A stretch of DNA of 64,000 nucleotides from Fictibacillus arsenicus (lineage in GTDB: Bacteria > Bacillota > Bacilli > Bacillales > Fictibacillaceae): assembly GCF_001642935.1 (NCBI RefSeq), contig NZ_CP016761.1, forward strand, positions 2,294,001 to 2,358,000. Direction: 5' to 3'. The notes under the pieces are model-generated. The model ran no database searches. It was not told the origin of the DNA and was given only the letters and a program-made list of their open reading frames with translations. Below are positions 54,917 through 64,000 of the stretch, piece by piece. The position numbers and the translations under genes were made by a program. Position 1 is the stretch's first letter. Every line of letters starts with the position of its first letter.

Positions 54917-55510
54917 TTAGTTATCTTCAAAAGATATAGATTCCTGAAACTTCGAAAAGAATAGGTCTGCTTCCTGTTCCACGCTCTCCTCCTGGATGTT
55001 CTCCGGGAGCGGAGGCAGTTCTTTAATCGACTGAAGGCCGAAATGATCTAAAAATGCTTTGGTCGTGCCGTACAAGATAGCTCTCCCAGTTCCTTCTGCT
55101 CTTCCGACCTCTTTTACAAGGCCTTTTGCAGATAAAGTCTGAAGTGGTTTTTCTGTCTTCACGCCTCTGACCTCTTCGATTTCAGACCTTGTAATCGGCT
55201 GTTTATAAGCAATAATCGCCAAAGTTTCAAGAGCCGCTTGTGAAAGAGTGGAGTGACCAGGAGTTTCAACAAGCCGCTCGTAATAAACTGCATGATCTGG
55301 TTTCGTTACGAACTGAAGTGATCCCGCATATTCAACAATCGTCATCCCTCTGTCAGGTGAAAGGTAGCTTTTTTTCAGCTCATCAATAATCTCATTTATT
55401 TCCCCGCTGTCTTTTTCAAGCACTTGTGCAATTTGTTTTCTGTCTATGCCTTCATCCCCGCTGACAAAGAGCAAACCTTCAATAACCGCTTTTATTTCAT
55501 CTCGTTCCAA
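54917..55510 (-). CDS. scpB: Segregation and condensation protein B
   Basis: 197 residues with two winged-helix domains and QAALETLAIIAYKQPITRSEIEEVRGV, the ScpB signature. Binds ScpA in the SMC condensin complex. 6 nt after scpA. Confidence 0.96.
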   Translation of the reverse strand: MERDEIKAVIEGLLFVSGDEGIDRKQIAQVLEKDSGEINEIIDELKKSYLSPDRGMTIVEYAGSLQFVTKPDHAVYYERLVETPGHSTLSQAALETLAIIAYKQPITRSEIEEVRGVKTEKPLQTLSAKGLVKEVGRAEGTGRAILYGTTKAFLDHFGLQSIKELPPLPENIQEESVEQEADLFFSKFQESISFEDN

Positions 55511-55516
55511 ATCCTT

Positions 55517-56260
55517 TTACTCCTCTATCATGGTAATATAAATTTCACTAAAATGGTCTTGCTGCTCACAGTTAATACTTTTTACTTTCATTAATTCCAA
55601 AATGGCCAAAAAAGTAACTACTACAAATTCTTTTGAGCTTTTATCAAAAAGATCGGTAAAACGTCTTTTTCCTCCAACAGAAAGAAGTGATTGTTTAATC
55701 TGGTCCATTCTGGTTTCTATCGGTATTTCTTGCCGTTCTATCGTCGTTTGTCTTGGTGACCGAGTCACTTTTTCCTGAAAGACTTTCTGCATTGCCTGCA
55801 GCATGTCATAAAGCGTTACATTTGTTACCTGCTGAGCTGTTTCATCTTTTTCGAACTGGCTTAAATCAAGCGGTTCTCTAGTATAAACTAAGCTTCTTGC
55901 AGCTTCTCTCTCTTTTAATTCATCTGCTGCAAACTTATATTTCCTGTATTCGATTAACCTTCTCACCAATTCGTCTCTCGGATCTTCTTCCACGTCTAAT
56001 TCCATCTGCTGATCAAGAAAATCATCTTCATGCTTCGGCAGTAGCATCTTGCTTTTTATCGCAAGCAAAGTTGCAGCCATCACTAAATATTCACTGGCAA
56101 CATCCAGTTTAAGCTCTTTCATGGTATGTATATATTGCAAGTATTGCTCCGTAATTATCGCTACAGGTATATCATAAATATCTACTTCGTATGTTTGAAT
56201 TAAATGAAGCAACAAATCAAGCGGACCTTCAAATCCATCAAGCTTCACACTATATTGCAT
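55517..56260 (-). CDS. scpA: Segregation and condensation protein A (kleisin)
   Basis: 247 residues. N-terminal YSVKLDGFEGPLDLLLHLI and C-terminal winged helix (FLAILELMKVKSINCEQ) that bind the Smc head and neck. Links Smc and ScpB for chromosome compaction. Confidence 0.96.
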   Translation of the reverse strand: MQYSVKLDGFEGPLDLLLHLIQTYEVDIYDIPVAIITEQYLQYIHTMKELKLDVASEYLVMAATLLAIKSKMLLPKHEDDFLDQQMELDVEEDPRDELVRRLIEYRKYKFAADELKEREAARSLVYTREPLDLSQFEKDETAQQVTNVTLYDMLQAMQKVFQEKVTRSPRQTTIERQEIPIETRMDQIKQSLLSVGGKRRFTDLFDKSSKEFVVVTFLAILELMKVKSINCEQQDHFSEIYITMIEE

Positions 56261-56396
56261 AACATTTCCCCAGTTTTTATCAACGTTTTTTGTATTATAA
56301 AATTATATCATAATTTCAACATTCAGAAGCTGTATTTTTATTCGTAAGAAGCCTATGTTAAACTAAATGCGTAAAAGCAAAGGGGTGGGGACAAAG

Positions 56397-56909
56397 TTGA
56401 ATTATCCGAAAGCTTGGATTGATTATTTAATTTATTTCCATACTGATCAAGATTTTTTTGAGTGCCATGAAGTACTCGAGGAGCATTGGAAGAACGAAGG
56501 TATGAAAGGAAACCTATGGCCGGGGCTCATCCAGATCGCTGTAGCTCTTTACCACCAAAGACGCAGTAATATGAACGGTGCAAAAAGAATGATAACAAGC
56601 GGAATTCAAAAACTCTATGAAGAAAGAAATGCTTTGATTGAATTAGGATTGGATGTTGATACCTTATTTGAAGTACTAGAGAACAGAAAAAAAGAAATTG
56701 ATCAGCAGAAAGAATTTACTTCTATTGCACTCCCTATGAGCCATCCTCTTCTTCACGCTTGCTTAAAAAAATCAGCAAAAACAGAAGAAGATTGGAAAAC
56801 AAAGAGAATTCCTGATGATCAAATCATTCATAAGCATAGATTAAGAGACAGAACTCCAGTTATCGAAGAAAGAGAAAAACAAAAATTGCAGAAAAAACGA
56901 ACTTTATAA
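56397..56909 (+). CDS. ypuF: YpuF-like DUF309 protein
   Basis: About 170 residues with the DUF309 core FFECHEVLEEHWK and WPGLIQIAVALYHQRRSNMNGA (conserved His/Glu). I place the start at TTG 56397, just after AAAGGGGTGGGG; the ten codons upstream contain the ribosome site. Divergent from scpA as in B. subtilis. Function unknown. Confidence 0.85.
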   Translation: MNYPKAWIDYLIYFHTDQDFFECHEVLEEHWKNEGMKGNLWPGLIQIAVALYHQRRSNMNGAKRMITSGIQKLYEERNALIELGLDVDTLFEVLENRKKEIDQQKEFTSIALPMSHPLLHACLKKSAKTEEDWKTKRIPDDQIIHKHRLRDRTPVIEEREKQKLQKKRTL

Positions 56910-56920
56910 AAAATGTGCTA

Positions 56921-56960
56921 GAATCCTTGCCATTCGCGGTACCCGGCAAGGATTTTTTTG
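56921..56960 (+). terminator. ypuF terminator
   Basis: AATCCTTGCC...GGCAAGGATT followed by seven T. Confidence 0.88.
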
Positions 56961-57082
56961 CATAACGTATAAATTTATGTTTTTTATCAGGGTAATTTTC
57001 AATTTATCCATGGTAATGGCCGCTTTTTCCACATCTAAAATATTTATCGAAATTTCCGACAGACCCTCCTCTTCTATTTCCA

Positions 57083-57113
57083 TAAAAAAAGCTCCGGAGA
57101 CCCGGAGCTTTAG
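57083..57113 (-). terminator. ppiB terminator
   Basis: AAAGCTCCGGGTCTCCGGAGCTTT plus T-run on the minus strand. Confidence 0.9.
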
Positions 57114-57124
57114 TGAACTAATGA

Positions 57125-57559
57125 TTATTCTTCCCAAACCTTAACTTCTTTCATTACATCGCCTTGCTTAATGCGCAAAACAGTATCCATTCCTTCAGTA
57201 ACTTGTCCGAAAACTGTGTGAACACCATTCAAATGCGGCTGAGGCTCGTGTACGATAAAGAACTGGCTTCCACCAGTGTCACGGCCAGCGTGAGCCATTG
57301 ATAGAGATCCTGCTACGTGTTTGTGAGGATTTCCTTCAGTTTCACATGGAATTGAGTAACCTGGGCCCCCTGCGCCAGTTCCAGTTGGATCTCCGCCTTG
57401 TGCTACGAAACCAGGAATTACACGGTGGAATGTTACTCCATTATAAAATCCTTCGTTTGCTAGCTTTTCAAAGTTTTCTACAGTTCCAGGTGCTTCTTCT
57501 TGGTATAGATCAAATAATATCTTTTCACCATTTTCAAATTCGATTGAACCTTTTTTCAT
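57125..57559 (-). CDS. ppiB: Peptidyl-prolyl cis-trans isomerase B (cyclophilin)
   Basis: 144 residues with the cyclophilin core [38 protein letters not shown] and [11 protein letters not shown]. Cytoplasmic, no signal peptide. AGGAGG precedes the start. Sits between scpAB and lysA as in B. subtilis. Confidence 0.97.
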   Translation of the reverse strand: MKKGSIEFENGEKILFDLYQEEAPGTVENFEKLANEGFYNGVTFHRVIPGFVAQGGDPTGTGAGGPGYSIPCETEGNPHKHVAGSLSMAHAGRDTGGSQFFIVHEPQPHLNGVHTVFGQVTEGMDTVLRIKQGDVMKEVKVWEE

Positions 57560-57627
57560 TAAAATAGGCCTCCTTATGTTTCATTCACCTACCATTGTAC
57601 GGTGAAATGACATCCTCGTAAACTAAT

Positions 57628-58950
57628 TTACACAAAAACCTTTGATTTAAGGGGTACATCCTGTCTAACTAAGTCTTCGTAAGTTTCTCGCTTAACGACA
57701 AGCTGTTCTTCACCATTTTCTACAAAGACAACTGCTGGACGCTGTATTCGGTTATAATTGTTTGCCATACTGTATCCATACGCTCCTGTACAAGATACAG
57801 AAAGATAATCTTGATCCGTCACTTCAGGCAGCTCCAAATCCCAAATGAGCATATCCCCGCTCTCACAGCACTTTCCTGCAATTGATACTGTCTGGGCAGG
57901 CTTATCGTTCATCTTGTTTGCTGTATATGCGTCATATTTTGCTTGATAAAGGGCTGGACGGATATTATCTGTCATACCGCCATCAACTGAAACATAATGT
58001 CTAACGCCTTCAATCTCTTTTTGTGAACCGATCGAATAGATCGTTGTCCCAGCATCTCCAACGAGCGATCTTCCCGGTTCAATCCATAATTCAGGCATTG
58101 ATTTTCCTTCGAATTGAGCCATTTTACGATTAACTTCATCAATCATTGCCATTACATACTGTTCTGGCTCAAGAGGTGTGTCATCAGAAGTATATTGAAT
58201 ACCGAAACCTCCCCCTAGATTCACTACTCGAGGAAAATATTGATAGCTGTCTTCCCAAATCGCAAAGTGGCTAAACAGCTTATCAATTGCTAACGTAAAA
58301 CCTTCCGTTTCAAAGATTTGAGAACCTATGTGACAATGTATGCCAAGTACCTCGAAAAACTCAGACTCAAGGACTTCTTGCAACGCCTTATCTGCTTGAC
58401 CGCTTCCTAAGTCAAAACCAAATTTAGAATCCTCCTGCCCGGTTATGATGTAATCATGTGTATGGGCTTCAATACCAGGTGTAAGTCGCAATAAGATCTT
58501 GACTTTCTTATTCACTTGTCTGCAAAGTGTCTTTAAAAGATTTATTTCATAAAAATTGTCTACTACAATACAACCTACTCCTGCTTTAAGTGCGAACTCT
58601 AATTCCTCAACACTTTTGTTGTTGCCATGAAAATGGATCCGTTCTGCAGGAAATTCTGCTTGGAGTGCTGTATAAAGTTCCCCGCCGGATACAACATCCA
58701 AACTTAACCCTTCTTGATCCATGAGCTGAATGATCGCGATGGAAGAAAATGCTTTGCTGGCGTATGCTACCTGATATCCAACACCCTTTTCTTCAAATGC
58801 TTTCTTGAATCCTCTCGCTCTAGTTCTTATTAAAGAAACATCATATAGATAAAGCGGTGTGCCATACTTTTTTGCAAGTTCGACCGTATCTGCTCCGCCT
58901 ATCCAAAGATGATTATTTTCTCCGATTTTAGCTGTGCCATGTAAATTCAC
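57628..58950 (-). CDS. lysA: Diaminopimelate decarboxylase
   Basis: Last step of lysine synthesis. 440 residues from a GTG at 58950, 7 nt after GAGAGGGG. PLP lysine in YASKAF near residue 60, GGGFGIQY, EPGRSLVGDAG and CCESGD motifs are present. It has its own promoter and a lysine riboswitch. Confidence 0.96.
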   Translation of the reverse strand: MNLHGTAKIGENNHLWIGGADTVELAKKYGTPLYLYDVSLIRTRARGFKKAFEEKGVGYQVAYASKAFSSIAIIQLMDQEGLSLDVVSGGELYTALQAEFPAERIHFHGNNKSVEELEFALKAGVGCIVVDNFYEINLLKTLCRQVNKKVKILLRLTPGIEAHTHDYIITGQEDSKFGFDLGSGQADKALQEVLESEFFEVLGIHCHIGSQIFETEGFTLAIDKLFSHFAIWEDSYQYFPRVVNLGGGFGIQYTSDDTPLEPEQYVMAMIDEVNRKMAQFEGKSMPELWIEPGRSLVGDAGTTIYSIGSQKEIEGVRHYVSVDGGMTDNIRPALYQAKYDAYTANKMNDKPAQTVSIAGKCCESGDMLIWDLELPEVTDQDYLSVSCTGAYGYSMANNYNRIQRPAVVFVENGEEQLVVKRETYEDLVRQDVPLKSKVFV

Positions 58951-58997
58951 AATTAATCCCCTCTCCATGATGATGGAGAATTCAATCCCGACAATAC

Positions 58998-59031
58998 AAA
59001 AAGACAGCCGTAATTAAGGCAGGCTGTCTTG
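58998..59031 (-). terminator. Lysine riboswitch terminator
   Basis: AAGACAGCC...GGCTGTCTTTTTG stem on the minus strand, between aptamer and lysA. Confidence 0.85.
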
Positions 59032-59035
59032 ACCG

Positions 59036-59222
59036 TGCCCTCATGTCGGAATAGCTCTCCACTACTGTTGTAGTGACAGTCCGCTGCTTGTTCAGCAGCG
59101 GCCCAGCATAAAAAGAAATGGATCTCCTTCTACACTTCGGCAAATTGACCTTTCGTCATATTTCATCGTCTTCCATGAACTCCATATGCTACTTATTCGT
59201 TTTGCGCCTCTACCTCAAATGA
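59036..59222 (-). promoter_or_regulatory. Lysine riboswitch (L box)
   Basis: The minus strand shows GAGGTAGAGGCGC, AATAAGTAGCATATGGAG, GAAAGGTCAATTTGCCGAAG, GCTGGGCCGCTGCTG, GGACTGTCACTAC and AGTGGAGAGCTATTCC in order. These are the conserved blocks of the lysine aptamer. With the terminator after it, lysine should switch lysA transcription off. Confidence 0.93.
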
Positions 59223-59245
59223 GGCATATATTGAATTAATTATGA

Positions 59246-59274
59246 ATTTTAGCATAATTTTTCTTAATCCACAA
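59246..59274 (-). promoter_or_regulatory. Sigma-A promoter of lysA
   Basis: Minus strand TTGTGG and TAAAAT with a 17-nt spacer, ahead of the riboswitch and separate from the sporulation operon upstream. Confidence 0.65.
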
Positions 59275-59286
59275 GGGACAGATACA

Positions 59287-60759
59287 TTAGTTTGGCTGCT
59301 TTTTTCTATTCTGCGGATGTACGATGCTAGGACGCACTTTTGACAGCGGCACGGCAACCCGTACAAGAATCTGCAAAAACGCTTTTGGATTAAATGGTAT
59401 GAACGGCCATAGATATGGCGTGTTTAAATTTTTTATGGTGCTTAAGTAAAGAATAAACAACGTTACTCCAATCATGTAGCCTGGGACCTTAAACAGTACC
59501 ACTAATACTATAAGAACAAGTCTGGCTACTTTATTCGCTACACTAAGTTCATAACTTGGGGTCGAGAACCCACCAATTGCTGCTATGGCCACGTACAACA
59601 TAACCTCTGGAACAAACAAACCAACATCTATTGCAATTTGACCGATCAGAATTGCAGCAATCAGCCCCATTGCCGTTGAAAGTGAGCTTGGAGTATGAAT
59701 GGCGGCCAGCCTTAAAATATCAATCCCAATTTCAGCAAACAAAATTTGCAGGAACAATGGAATATTCGTTGTTTTATTAGGTCCAATAAAGTCTATAAAG
59801 TCAGGCAGCAGCTGTTGTTGCATTGAAAATAAAAGCCACATCGGCACCAAAAAAACGGACATGATTATCCCGCTAAAACGAATCCATCTTAAGAAGGCAC
59901 CGATAAATGGTGTTTGCCGATATTCTTCTGCGTGCTGGACGTGATGAAAAAGTGTAGTCGGTGTGATCATTACACTTGGTGTAGTATCCGTGATGATTAG
60001 TACATGCCCTTCCATTAAATGCTGCGCGGCAACATCTGGTCTTTCTGTATACCGTACGAGTGGAAACGGGTTCCAGCCTTGCTTTACGATAAACTCTTCA
60101 ATGGTCTTATCCGCCATGGGAATCCCATCTATTTCAATTTTGCTTAGTTCTTTTCTGATAAGATCTACCAGACCAGGGTCAGCAACATCCTGGATATATG
60201 AAATGCAGATATCCGTCTTTGATCGTTCGCCTACTTGCAGAATTTCATGTCTAAGTCTTTCATCCCGTATTCTTCTTCTCGTAAGAGCTGTATTAATAAT
60301 GATGTTTTCTGTATAGCCGTCACGAGCTCCCCTTACAACTTTTTCAATATCCGGTTCTTCTGGTGACCTTCCCGGATAGCTTCTCACGTCTACAATAAAC
60401 GCTTCTTCCTCACCATCAAGAAAAATGACGATCAATCCTGAAAGCATACGGTCTACCGCTTCATCAAGTGATTTTGTAAGTTCAACCTGCTGATGGGCCA
60501 GGTGATTATGTACAAGTTCCTTTACTTTCCCAGGAGATCTGTGGCCATGATCCATATCCATAAGCTCGCGATAAAGCATTATAATAAATTCACTGTCGCA
60601 GAGGCCCGTGCAATAGTAAAGCTGAAGCTCTTTTTTAAGCACGAAAATCTTGCGTACCCCAACATCAAAACTGACTCCGATACCAAGACGGTCCTTTAAG
60701 AACTTTTCGTTCTCTTCAATGTTTTTACTGATCGGTGTTTTGTTTTTTGTATTTGCCAT
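59287..60759 (-). CDS. spoVAF: Stage V sporulation protein AF (GerA-family)
   Basis: 490 residues related to germinant receptor A subunits: a soluble N-terminal region (1-280) with GRSPEEPDIEKVVRGARDGYTENII, then about five membrane helices. Last gene of the spoVA operon. In B. subtilis it modulates germination. Confidence 0.94.
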   Translation of the reverse strand: MANTKNKTPISKNIEENEKFLKDRLGIGVSFDVGVRKIFVLKKELQLYYCTGLCDSEFIIMLYRELMDMDHGHRSPGKVKELVHNHLAHQQVELTKSLDEAVDRMLSGLIVIFLDGEEEAFIVDVRSYPGRSPEEPDIEKVVRGARDGYTENIIINTALTRRRIRDERLRHEILQVGERSKTDICISYIQDVADPGLVDLIRKELSKIEIDGIPMADKTIEEFIVKQGWNPFPLVRYTERPDVAAQHLMEGHVLIITDTTPSVMITPTTLFHHVQHAEEYRQTPFIGAFLRWIRFSGIIMSVFLVPMWLLFSMQQQLLPDFIDFIGPNKTTNIPLFLQILFAEIGIDILRLAAIHTPSSLSTAMGLIAAILIGQIAIDVGLFVPEVMLYVAIAAIGGFSTPSYELSVANKVARLVLIVLVVLFKVPGYMIGVTLFILYLSTIKNLNTPYLWPFIPFNPKAFLQILVRVAVPLSKVRPSIVHPQNRKKQPN

Positions 60760-61321
60760 GAGATTCGCTCCTTTCTAAAATGAGATTGATTGCCTTCAAA
60801 GTAATGGGAGCTCCTTTTTCTACGGAATCAAATCCGGCCATTTTGCCGATGTCCCCTACCCCGATAATGAAAGGAAGATTCAATTCATCTAAAATATAGA
60901 CCGTATCCCCATTGATTCTTCCAGTTTCCAAATCAGGCACTCCGCTTTTATCAATCCCAAACTCAGTGAGTTCACCATATCTGTCCATCGAACAATGAAC
61001 CTTTGTCCATTCTGCAAAATGCGTTTTAGATGCGACTGCAACCGCACCGATAACTTCAATGTCCTCTTGTTGATGAATAATTCTCATAGCCTGCTCACCA
61101 GGACCTTCACCTTTAAAGCCACAGTCATCAAACATTACAAGCACAGGATCATGAGGGGTTTTACGGATCATTTCAACAAGTTCTTCACCGCTTTTTTTAG
61201 TCGGATTTCCCCAAGACTGTGAAATACAGCGTCCGCCAATTATTGTGGCAGCATGTTCAACAACCCGAAGCGCATAAAGATCTCCATCAGTTATAAAAAT
61301 AACCCGTTTTTTCACCCTCAA
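60725..61321 (-). CDS. spoVAEA: Stage V sporulation protein AE, long form (SpoVAEa)
   Basis: 198 residues, soluble, starting MRVKKRVIFITDGDLYALRVVE and containing PVLVMFDDCGFKGEGPGEQA. Overlaps spoVAF by 35 nt. Matches the SpoVAEa protein of B. subtilis in order and type. Confidence 0.93.
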   Translation of the reverse strand: MRVKKRVIFITDGDLYALRVVEHAATIIGGRCISQSWGNPTKKSGEELVEMIRKTPHDPVLVMFDDCGFKGEGPGEQAMRIIHQQEDIEVIGAVAVASKTHFAEWTKVHCSMDRYGELTEFGIDKSGVPDLETGRINGDTVYILDELNLPFIIGVGDIGKMAGFDSVEKGAPITLKAINLILERSESHGKYKKQNTDQ

Positions 61322-61672
61322 TCACCCCTTTGGTTCGAAGATAACTGCAACTAAAAATCCAAAAAGAATAGCAGATGATATACCTGCAGAAGTTAATTCG
61401 AAAATCCCCATTGCTATACCGATAAATCCATGTTCATCAGCTGCTGCCATTGCTCCGTGCAGCAATGAGTGTCCGAAGCTGGTGATAGGAACAGTAGCAC
61501 CGGCTCCTGCAAATTTAATGAGGTTATCATAAATACCGAAAGCATCCAGAAAAGCTCCAATTACAACAAATGATGATGTAACATGGGCAGGTGTCAATTT
61601 TAAAATGTCCATCATTAATTGACCAACTACACAAATTAGTCCCCCTACAATAAAGGCCCATAGAAATTCCAT
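61322..61672 (-). CDS. spoVAEB: Stage V sporulation protein AEb
   Basis: 116-residue membrane protein with [20 protein letters not shown] and [16 protein letters not shown]. Homologous to SpoVAC. Part of the dipicolinic acid channel. It ends 1 nt before the start of spoVAEA. Confidence 0.94.
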   Translation of the reverse strand: MEFLWAFIVGGLICVVGQLMMDILKLTPAHVTSSFVVIGAFLDAFGIYDNLIKFAGAGATVPITSFGHSLLHGAMAAADEHGFIGIAMGIFELTSAGISSAILFGFLVAVIFEPKG

Positions 61673-61673
61673 C

Positions 61674-62705
61674 TTACATACCTCCTTCCGCCCGCTCTAA
61701 AACTACTGCATGAGCGACAGTTGGAATTGTTTCTTTTTGCTGGACCATCACAGGATTTAACAGTGCACCTGTAGCGACCATCATCACCTTCTTTAAGTTT
61801 CCTTTTCGTATTTCATCCAGGATATAGCCATAAGTTACGACTGCCGAACATGCACAACCGCTTCCCCCAGCAAACACTTGCTGATCTGAACGATAGACCA
61901 TTAAACCGCAGTCACAGTGATTATCAGAAATGTCATATCCTTGTTCTTTAAGAAGCATTTTTACTATTGGGGCTCCGACACCTGACAGATCTCCCGTAGC
62001 GATAAGATCGTATTCGTCAGGTGAGACATTCATCTCTTTAAAATGGGCAGCAATCGTATCTGCCGCGGCAGGAGCCATAGCTGAACCCATATCAAAAGGA
62101 TCTTTAATACCCAGATCTACAACCTTTCCTACTGTAGCTGAAGTAATCTTTATATCTGATACCTCTTTACTTACTAGTGCCGCACCTGCTCCAGTCACGG
62201 TAAATGTTGCTGTATCTGGTTTTTGCCCGCCATATTCAGTTGGATATCTGAACTGCCTCTCAGCAGTTGCATTATGTGAACTGACCGCCGCAATAACTCT
62301 GTTTGCATAACCGCCGTCTACCAGGGCGGCTCCAAGCGCAAGAGATTCCATAGAAGTAGAACAAGCTCCAAAAACCCCTAAAAAAGGGATACCGTTTCCT
62401 CTGGCTGTATAATTTGAGGATACAATCTGATTTAAAAGATCTCCTGCAAGCAAAAAGTTAATGTCTTCAGGGTTTAGTTTTGATTTCTTTAAACAGAAAT
62501 CAATTGCATCTTCCATCAGCTGCCGTTCAGCCAGCTCCCAATTTTTTTGACCGCAATGTAGATTGTTATAAGTCTTATCAAAATAGCTTCCGAGCGGTCC
62601 TTCACTTTCCATTGGACCAACAGCAGTACCAGCAGCATTCAAATAGATGCTGTTTGCAAATTTCCATGTTTGTCTGCCTAATAAATTCATGAGCTCACTC
62701 CTCAC
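61674..62705 (-). CDS. spoVAD: Stage V sporulation protein AD
   Basis: 343 residues, thiolase-like fold; binds dipicolinic acid. [18 protein letters not shown] near residue 112 and [19 protein letters not shown] near residue 280 mark the family. Overlaps spoVAC by 4 nt. Confidence 0.96.
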   Translation of the reverse strand: MRSELMNLLGRQTWKFANSIYLNAAGTAVGPMESEGPLGSYFDKTYNNLHCGQKNWELAERQLMEDAIDFCLKKSKLNPEDINFLLAGDLLNQIVSSNYTARGNGIPFLGVFGACSTSMESLALGAALVDGGYANRVIAAVSSHNATAERQFRYPTEYGGQKPDTATFTVTGAGAALVSKEVSDIKITSATVGKVVDLGIKDPFDMGSAMAPAAADTIAAHFKEMNVSPDEYDLIATGDLSGVGAPIVKMLLKEQGYDISDNHCDCGLMVYRSDQQVFAGGSGCACSAVVTYGYILDEIRKGNLKKVMMVATGALLNPVMVQQKETIPTVAHAVVLERAEGGM

Positions 62706-63157
62706 ATCACATGCTGAAATATATATCTGATCATTCCAAAAATGTAAGCTGCAACCGCTCCAAAAACAATAACGGCACCGGCTAGTTTGAACAGGTTTGT
62801 TGCGACACCTAGTACTAGTCCTTCGCTTTTATGTTCTAGGGCAGCACTCGTTACAGCGTTAGCAAAACCCGTTACTGGTACAACTGATCCCGCTCCACCA
62901 AATTGCCCGATCTTATCATAGACACCAAGACCTGTCAGAAGGGCAGCGATCAAAATCAGGGTTGCAACAGTTGGGTTACCTGCTGTTTCTTGTGAAAAAT
63001 TAAAGAACGTCATATAAAAATTTTGTATCGCTTGGCCGATTAAACAGATTAAACCGCCTACGAAAAATGCTTTTAAGCAATTGATCACATATGGAGGTTT
63101 AGGCTGTATTGGTTTAATTTTTTCAGCATAAGCTTGTTGTTCTTCTTTTGTTGCCAT
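62702..63157 (-). CDS. spoVAC: Stage V sporulation protein AC
   Basis: 151 residues, four membrane helices. VINCLKAFFVGGLICLIGQAI and the KIGQFGGAGSVVPVTGFANA segment are typical. Mechanosensitive-like channel part of the DPA transport system. Confidence 0.96.
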   Translation of the reverse strand: MATKEEQQAYAEKIKPIQPKPPYVINCLKAFFVGGLICLIGQAIQNFYMTFFNFSQETAGNPTVATLILIAALLTGLGVYDKIGQFGGAGSVVPVTGFANAVTSAALEHKSEGLVLGVATNLFKLAGAVIVFGAVAAYIFGMIRYIFQHVM

Positions 63158-63175
63158 GTTGTTTCACTCCACTTC

Positions 63176-63598
63176 TTAATGATTGATATAATAGATCCAA
63201 TGAAACAAGGACCCCGAAATTTTTCCAAACACAATGGCCATTAATATAATGATAATTTTTTCACCAAAGCCCACACGCTTCGCTAAAATCGGCAAAACAT
63301 TTAATACCTCCGTTAATGCAGCGGCAAGCATTCCGACAAAAATACCAGCCAGTAAGCCGACCGGTGCAAGAATTATCGGAGAAAATGAAAATGAAGCATT
63401 TCTCAAGTTCATCCATCCCCCTAAAACCGCACCAAGTATAATGCTTAGCTCGTAACTTCTTATAAAGCTGTAGGTTTTTGAAAGCTGCATAAGCCTTGGT
63501 ACAATCCCCAGAACCGTTATCAATGCAACGAGACCTGAACCTACAGTTATACCTCCGCCAAATCCAATAAAGGCAATAAGCAAAACTTTAATCGTCAT
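63176..63598 (-). CDS. spoVAB: Stage V sporulation protein AB
   Basis: 140-residue membrane protein from [16 protein letters not shown], with [19 protein letters not shown]. Start after AGAGAAG at 63598 rather than 63628. Overlaps spoVAA by 11 nt. Confidence 0.93.
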   Translation of the reverse strand: MTIKVLLIAFIGFGGGITVGSGLVALITVLGIVPRLMQLSKTYSFIRSYELSIILGAVLGGWMNLRNASFSFSPIILAPVGLLAGIFVGMLAAALTEVLNVLPILAKRVGFGEKIIIILMAIVFGKISGSLFHWIYYINH

Positions 63599-64000
63599 TG
63601 ATTTTCTTCTCTGTTTCTTTATTTTCATGGACGATTACATACTGATCGAGGTCTTGCTGGTAATTGAACATTTCTACTTCGAGCGGACTTGGTTCTTCAT
63701 TAAGCCTTTTTCGAAACAAATGATTAAAAAATAGAATCATTCCGAGCCCCAGGCCAAATGAATAAGGAATCTGCAACAGCAGTGGCTGCTCCTTATAATG
63801 CCCAGTAATCATGTAATAAATTTTCTGATGAACAAGCTGCATGCTGACATCTTCATGAAAATTCATAATGGCAAGAGCCGAACCCGTGAAGAGCAGAAGC
63901 CACACGAGTACAAAATATACTGGAGCTAATGTTTTTTGTTTCATCTGGATTTCCAAGATGGACTGGGCGGGTCCGATCGTCTGAACATCGATCTCTTGGT
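63588..64000 (-). CDS. spoVAA: Stage V sporulation protein AA, C-terminal part (cut by window edge)
   Basis: The frame is open to the right edge ([20 protein letters not shown]... upstream of the first TTG), so the 5' end is outside. The visible 136 residues include two membrane helices and the conserved [27 protein letters not shown] ending, matching SpoVAA. Confidence 0.94.
   Translation of the reverse strand, partial: QEIDVQTIGPAQSILEIQMKQKTLAPVYFVLVWLLLFTGSALAIMNFHEDVSMQLVHQKIYYMITGHYKEQPLLLQIPYSFGLGLGMILFFNHLFRKRLNEEPSPLEVEMFNYQQDLDQYVIVHENKETEKKINDD

Noticed and set aside
56904-57137. 77-residue minus-strand frame between ypuF and ppiB
   Set aside because: It overlaps two strong terminators, and the likely inner start has no ribosome site.

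Overview
The window reads as chromosomal backbone of an endospore-forming, AT-rich Gram-positive bacterium of the Bacillaceae. The evidence is SpoIVA, SpoVIF, SleB/YpeB, DacB/SpmAB and the whole spoVA set, together with HBsu, TRAP (MtrB), ResABCDE and YpfD. Gene order largely follows the Bacillus subtilis trp-to-spoVA region. The genus cannot be fixed from sequence alone; a Fictibacillus- or alkaliphile-like bacillus is my guess. Almost everything is on the minus strand. I saw no rRNA, tRNA, CRISPR, prophage or transposase gene.

Layout: 1-2940 is a tryptophan operon (trpD-C-F-B) with a TRAP-controlled leader and attenuator, but no trpE. 2972-10902 holds cheR, ndk, the heptaprenyl/menaquinone operon (hepS, menG, a UbiA-type prenyltransferase, ubiX, mqnA, hepT), mtrB, folE and hbs. 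mqnA suggests menaquinone is made by the futalosine route. 11610-21495 holds spoIVA, yphF/yphE, spoVIF, gpsA, plsY, der, yphA, ypfD, plsC and cmk. 21627-33128 holds ypfB/ypfA, the sleB-ypeB germination pair, prsW, asparaginase, ypdA, gudB, ddl, mecB, a CarH/LitR-like B12-binding MerR regulator and ypbG. 33300-40897 holds small ypb genes, recS, ypbB, ferredoxin, serA and a PHP phosphatase. 40961-43123 is a small island: a 29-residue membrane peptide and a cobalamin-riboswitch operon (DUF4430-like lipoprotein plus ECF S-component) between two inverted copies of a dispersed repeat. 43209-64000 holds resEDCBA, rluB, spmAB-dacB, bcsA-ypbQ, scpAB, ypuF, ppiB, lysA with a lysine riboswitch, and spoVAF to spoVAA (cut by the window edge).

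The most unusual content is non-coding. Seven copies of a structured intergenic repeat (about 130 to 300 bp) have terminal inverted repeats and an internal hairpin whose stems co-vary between copies. Two different intergenic arrays of degenerate repeats are spaced 20-21 nt apart, about two helical turns. Other notable points are the orphaned TRAP leader in front of trpD, a repeat copy inside the 5' leader of the B12 operon, and the CarH-like regulator in the same window as B12 uptake genes.
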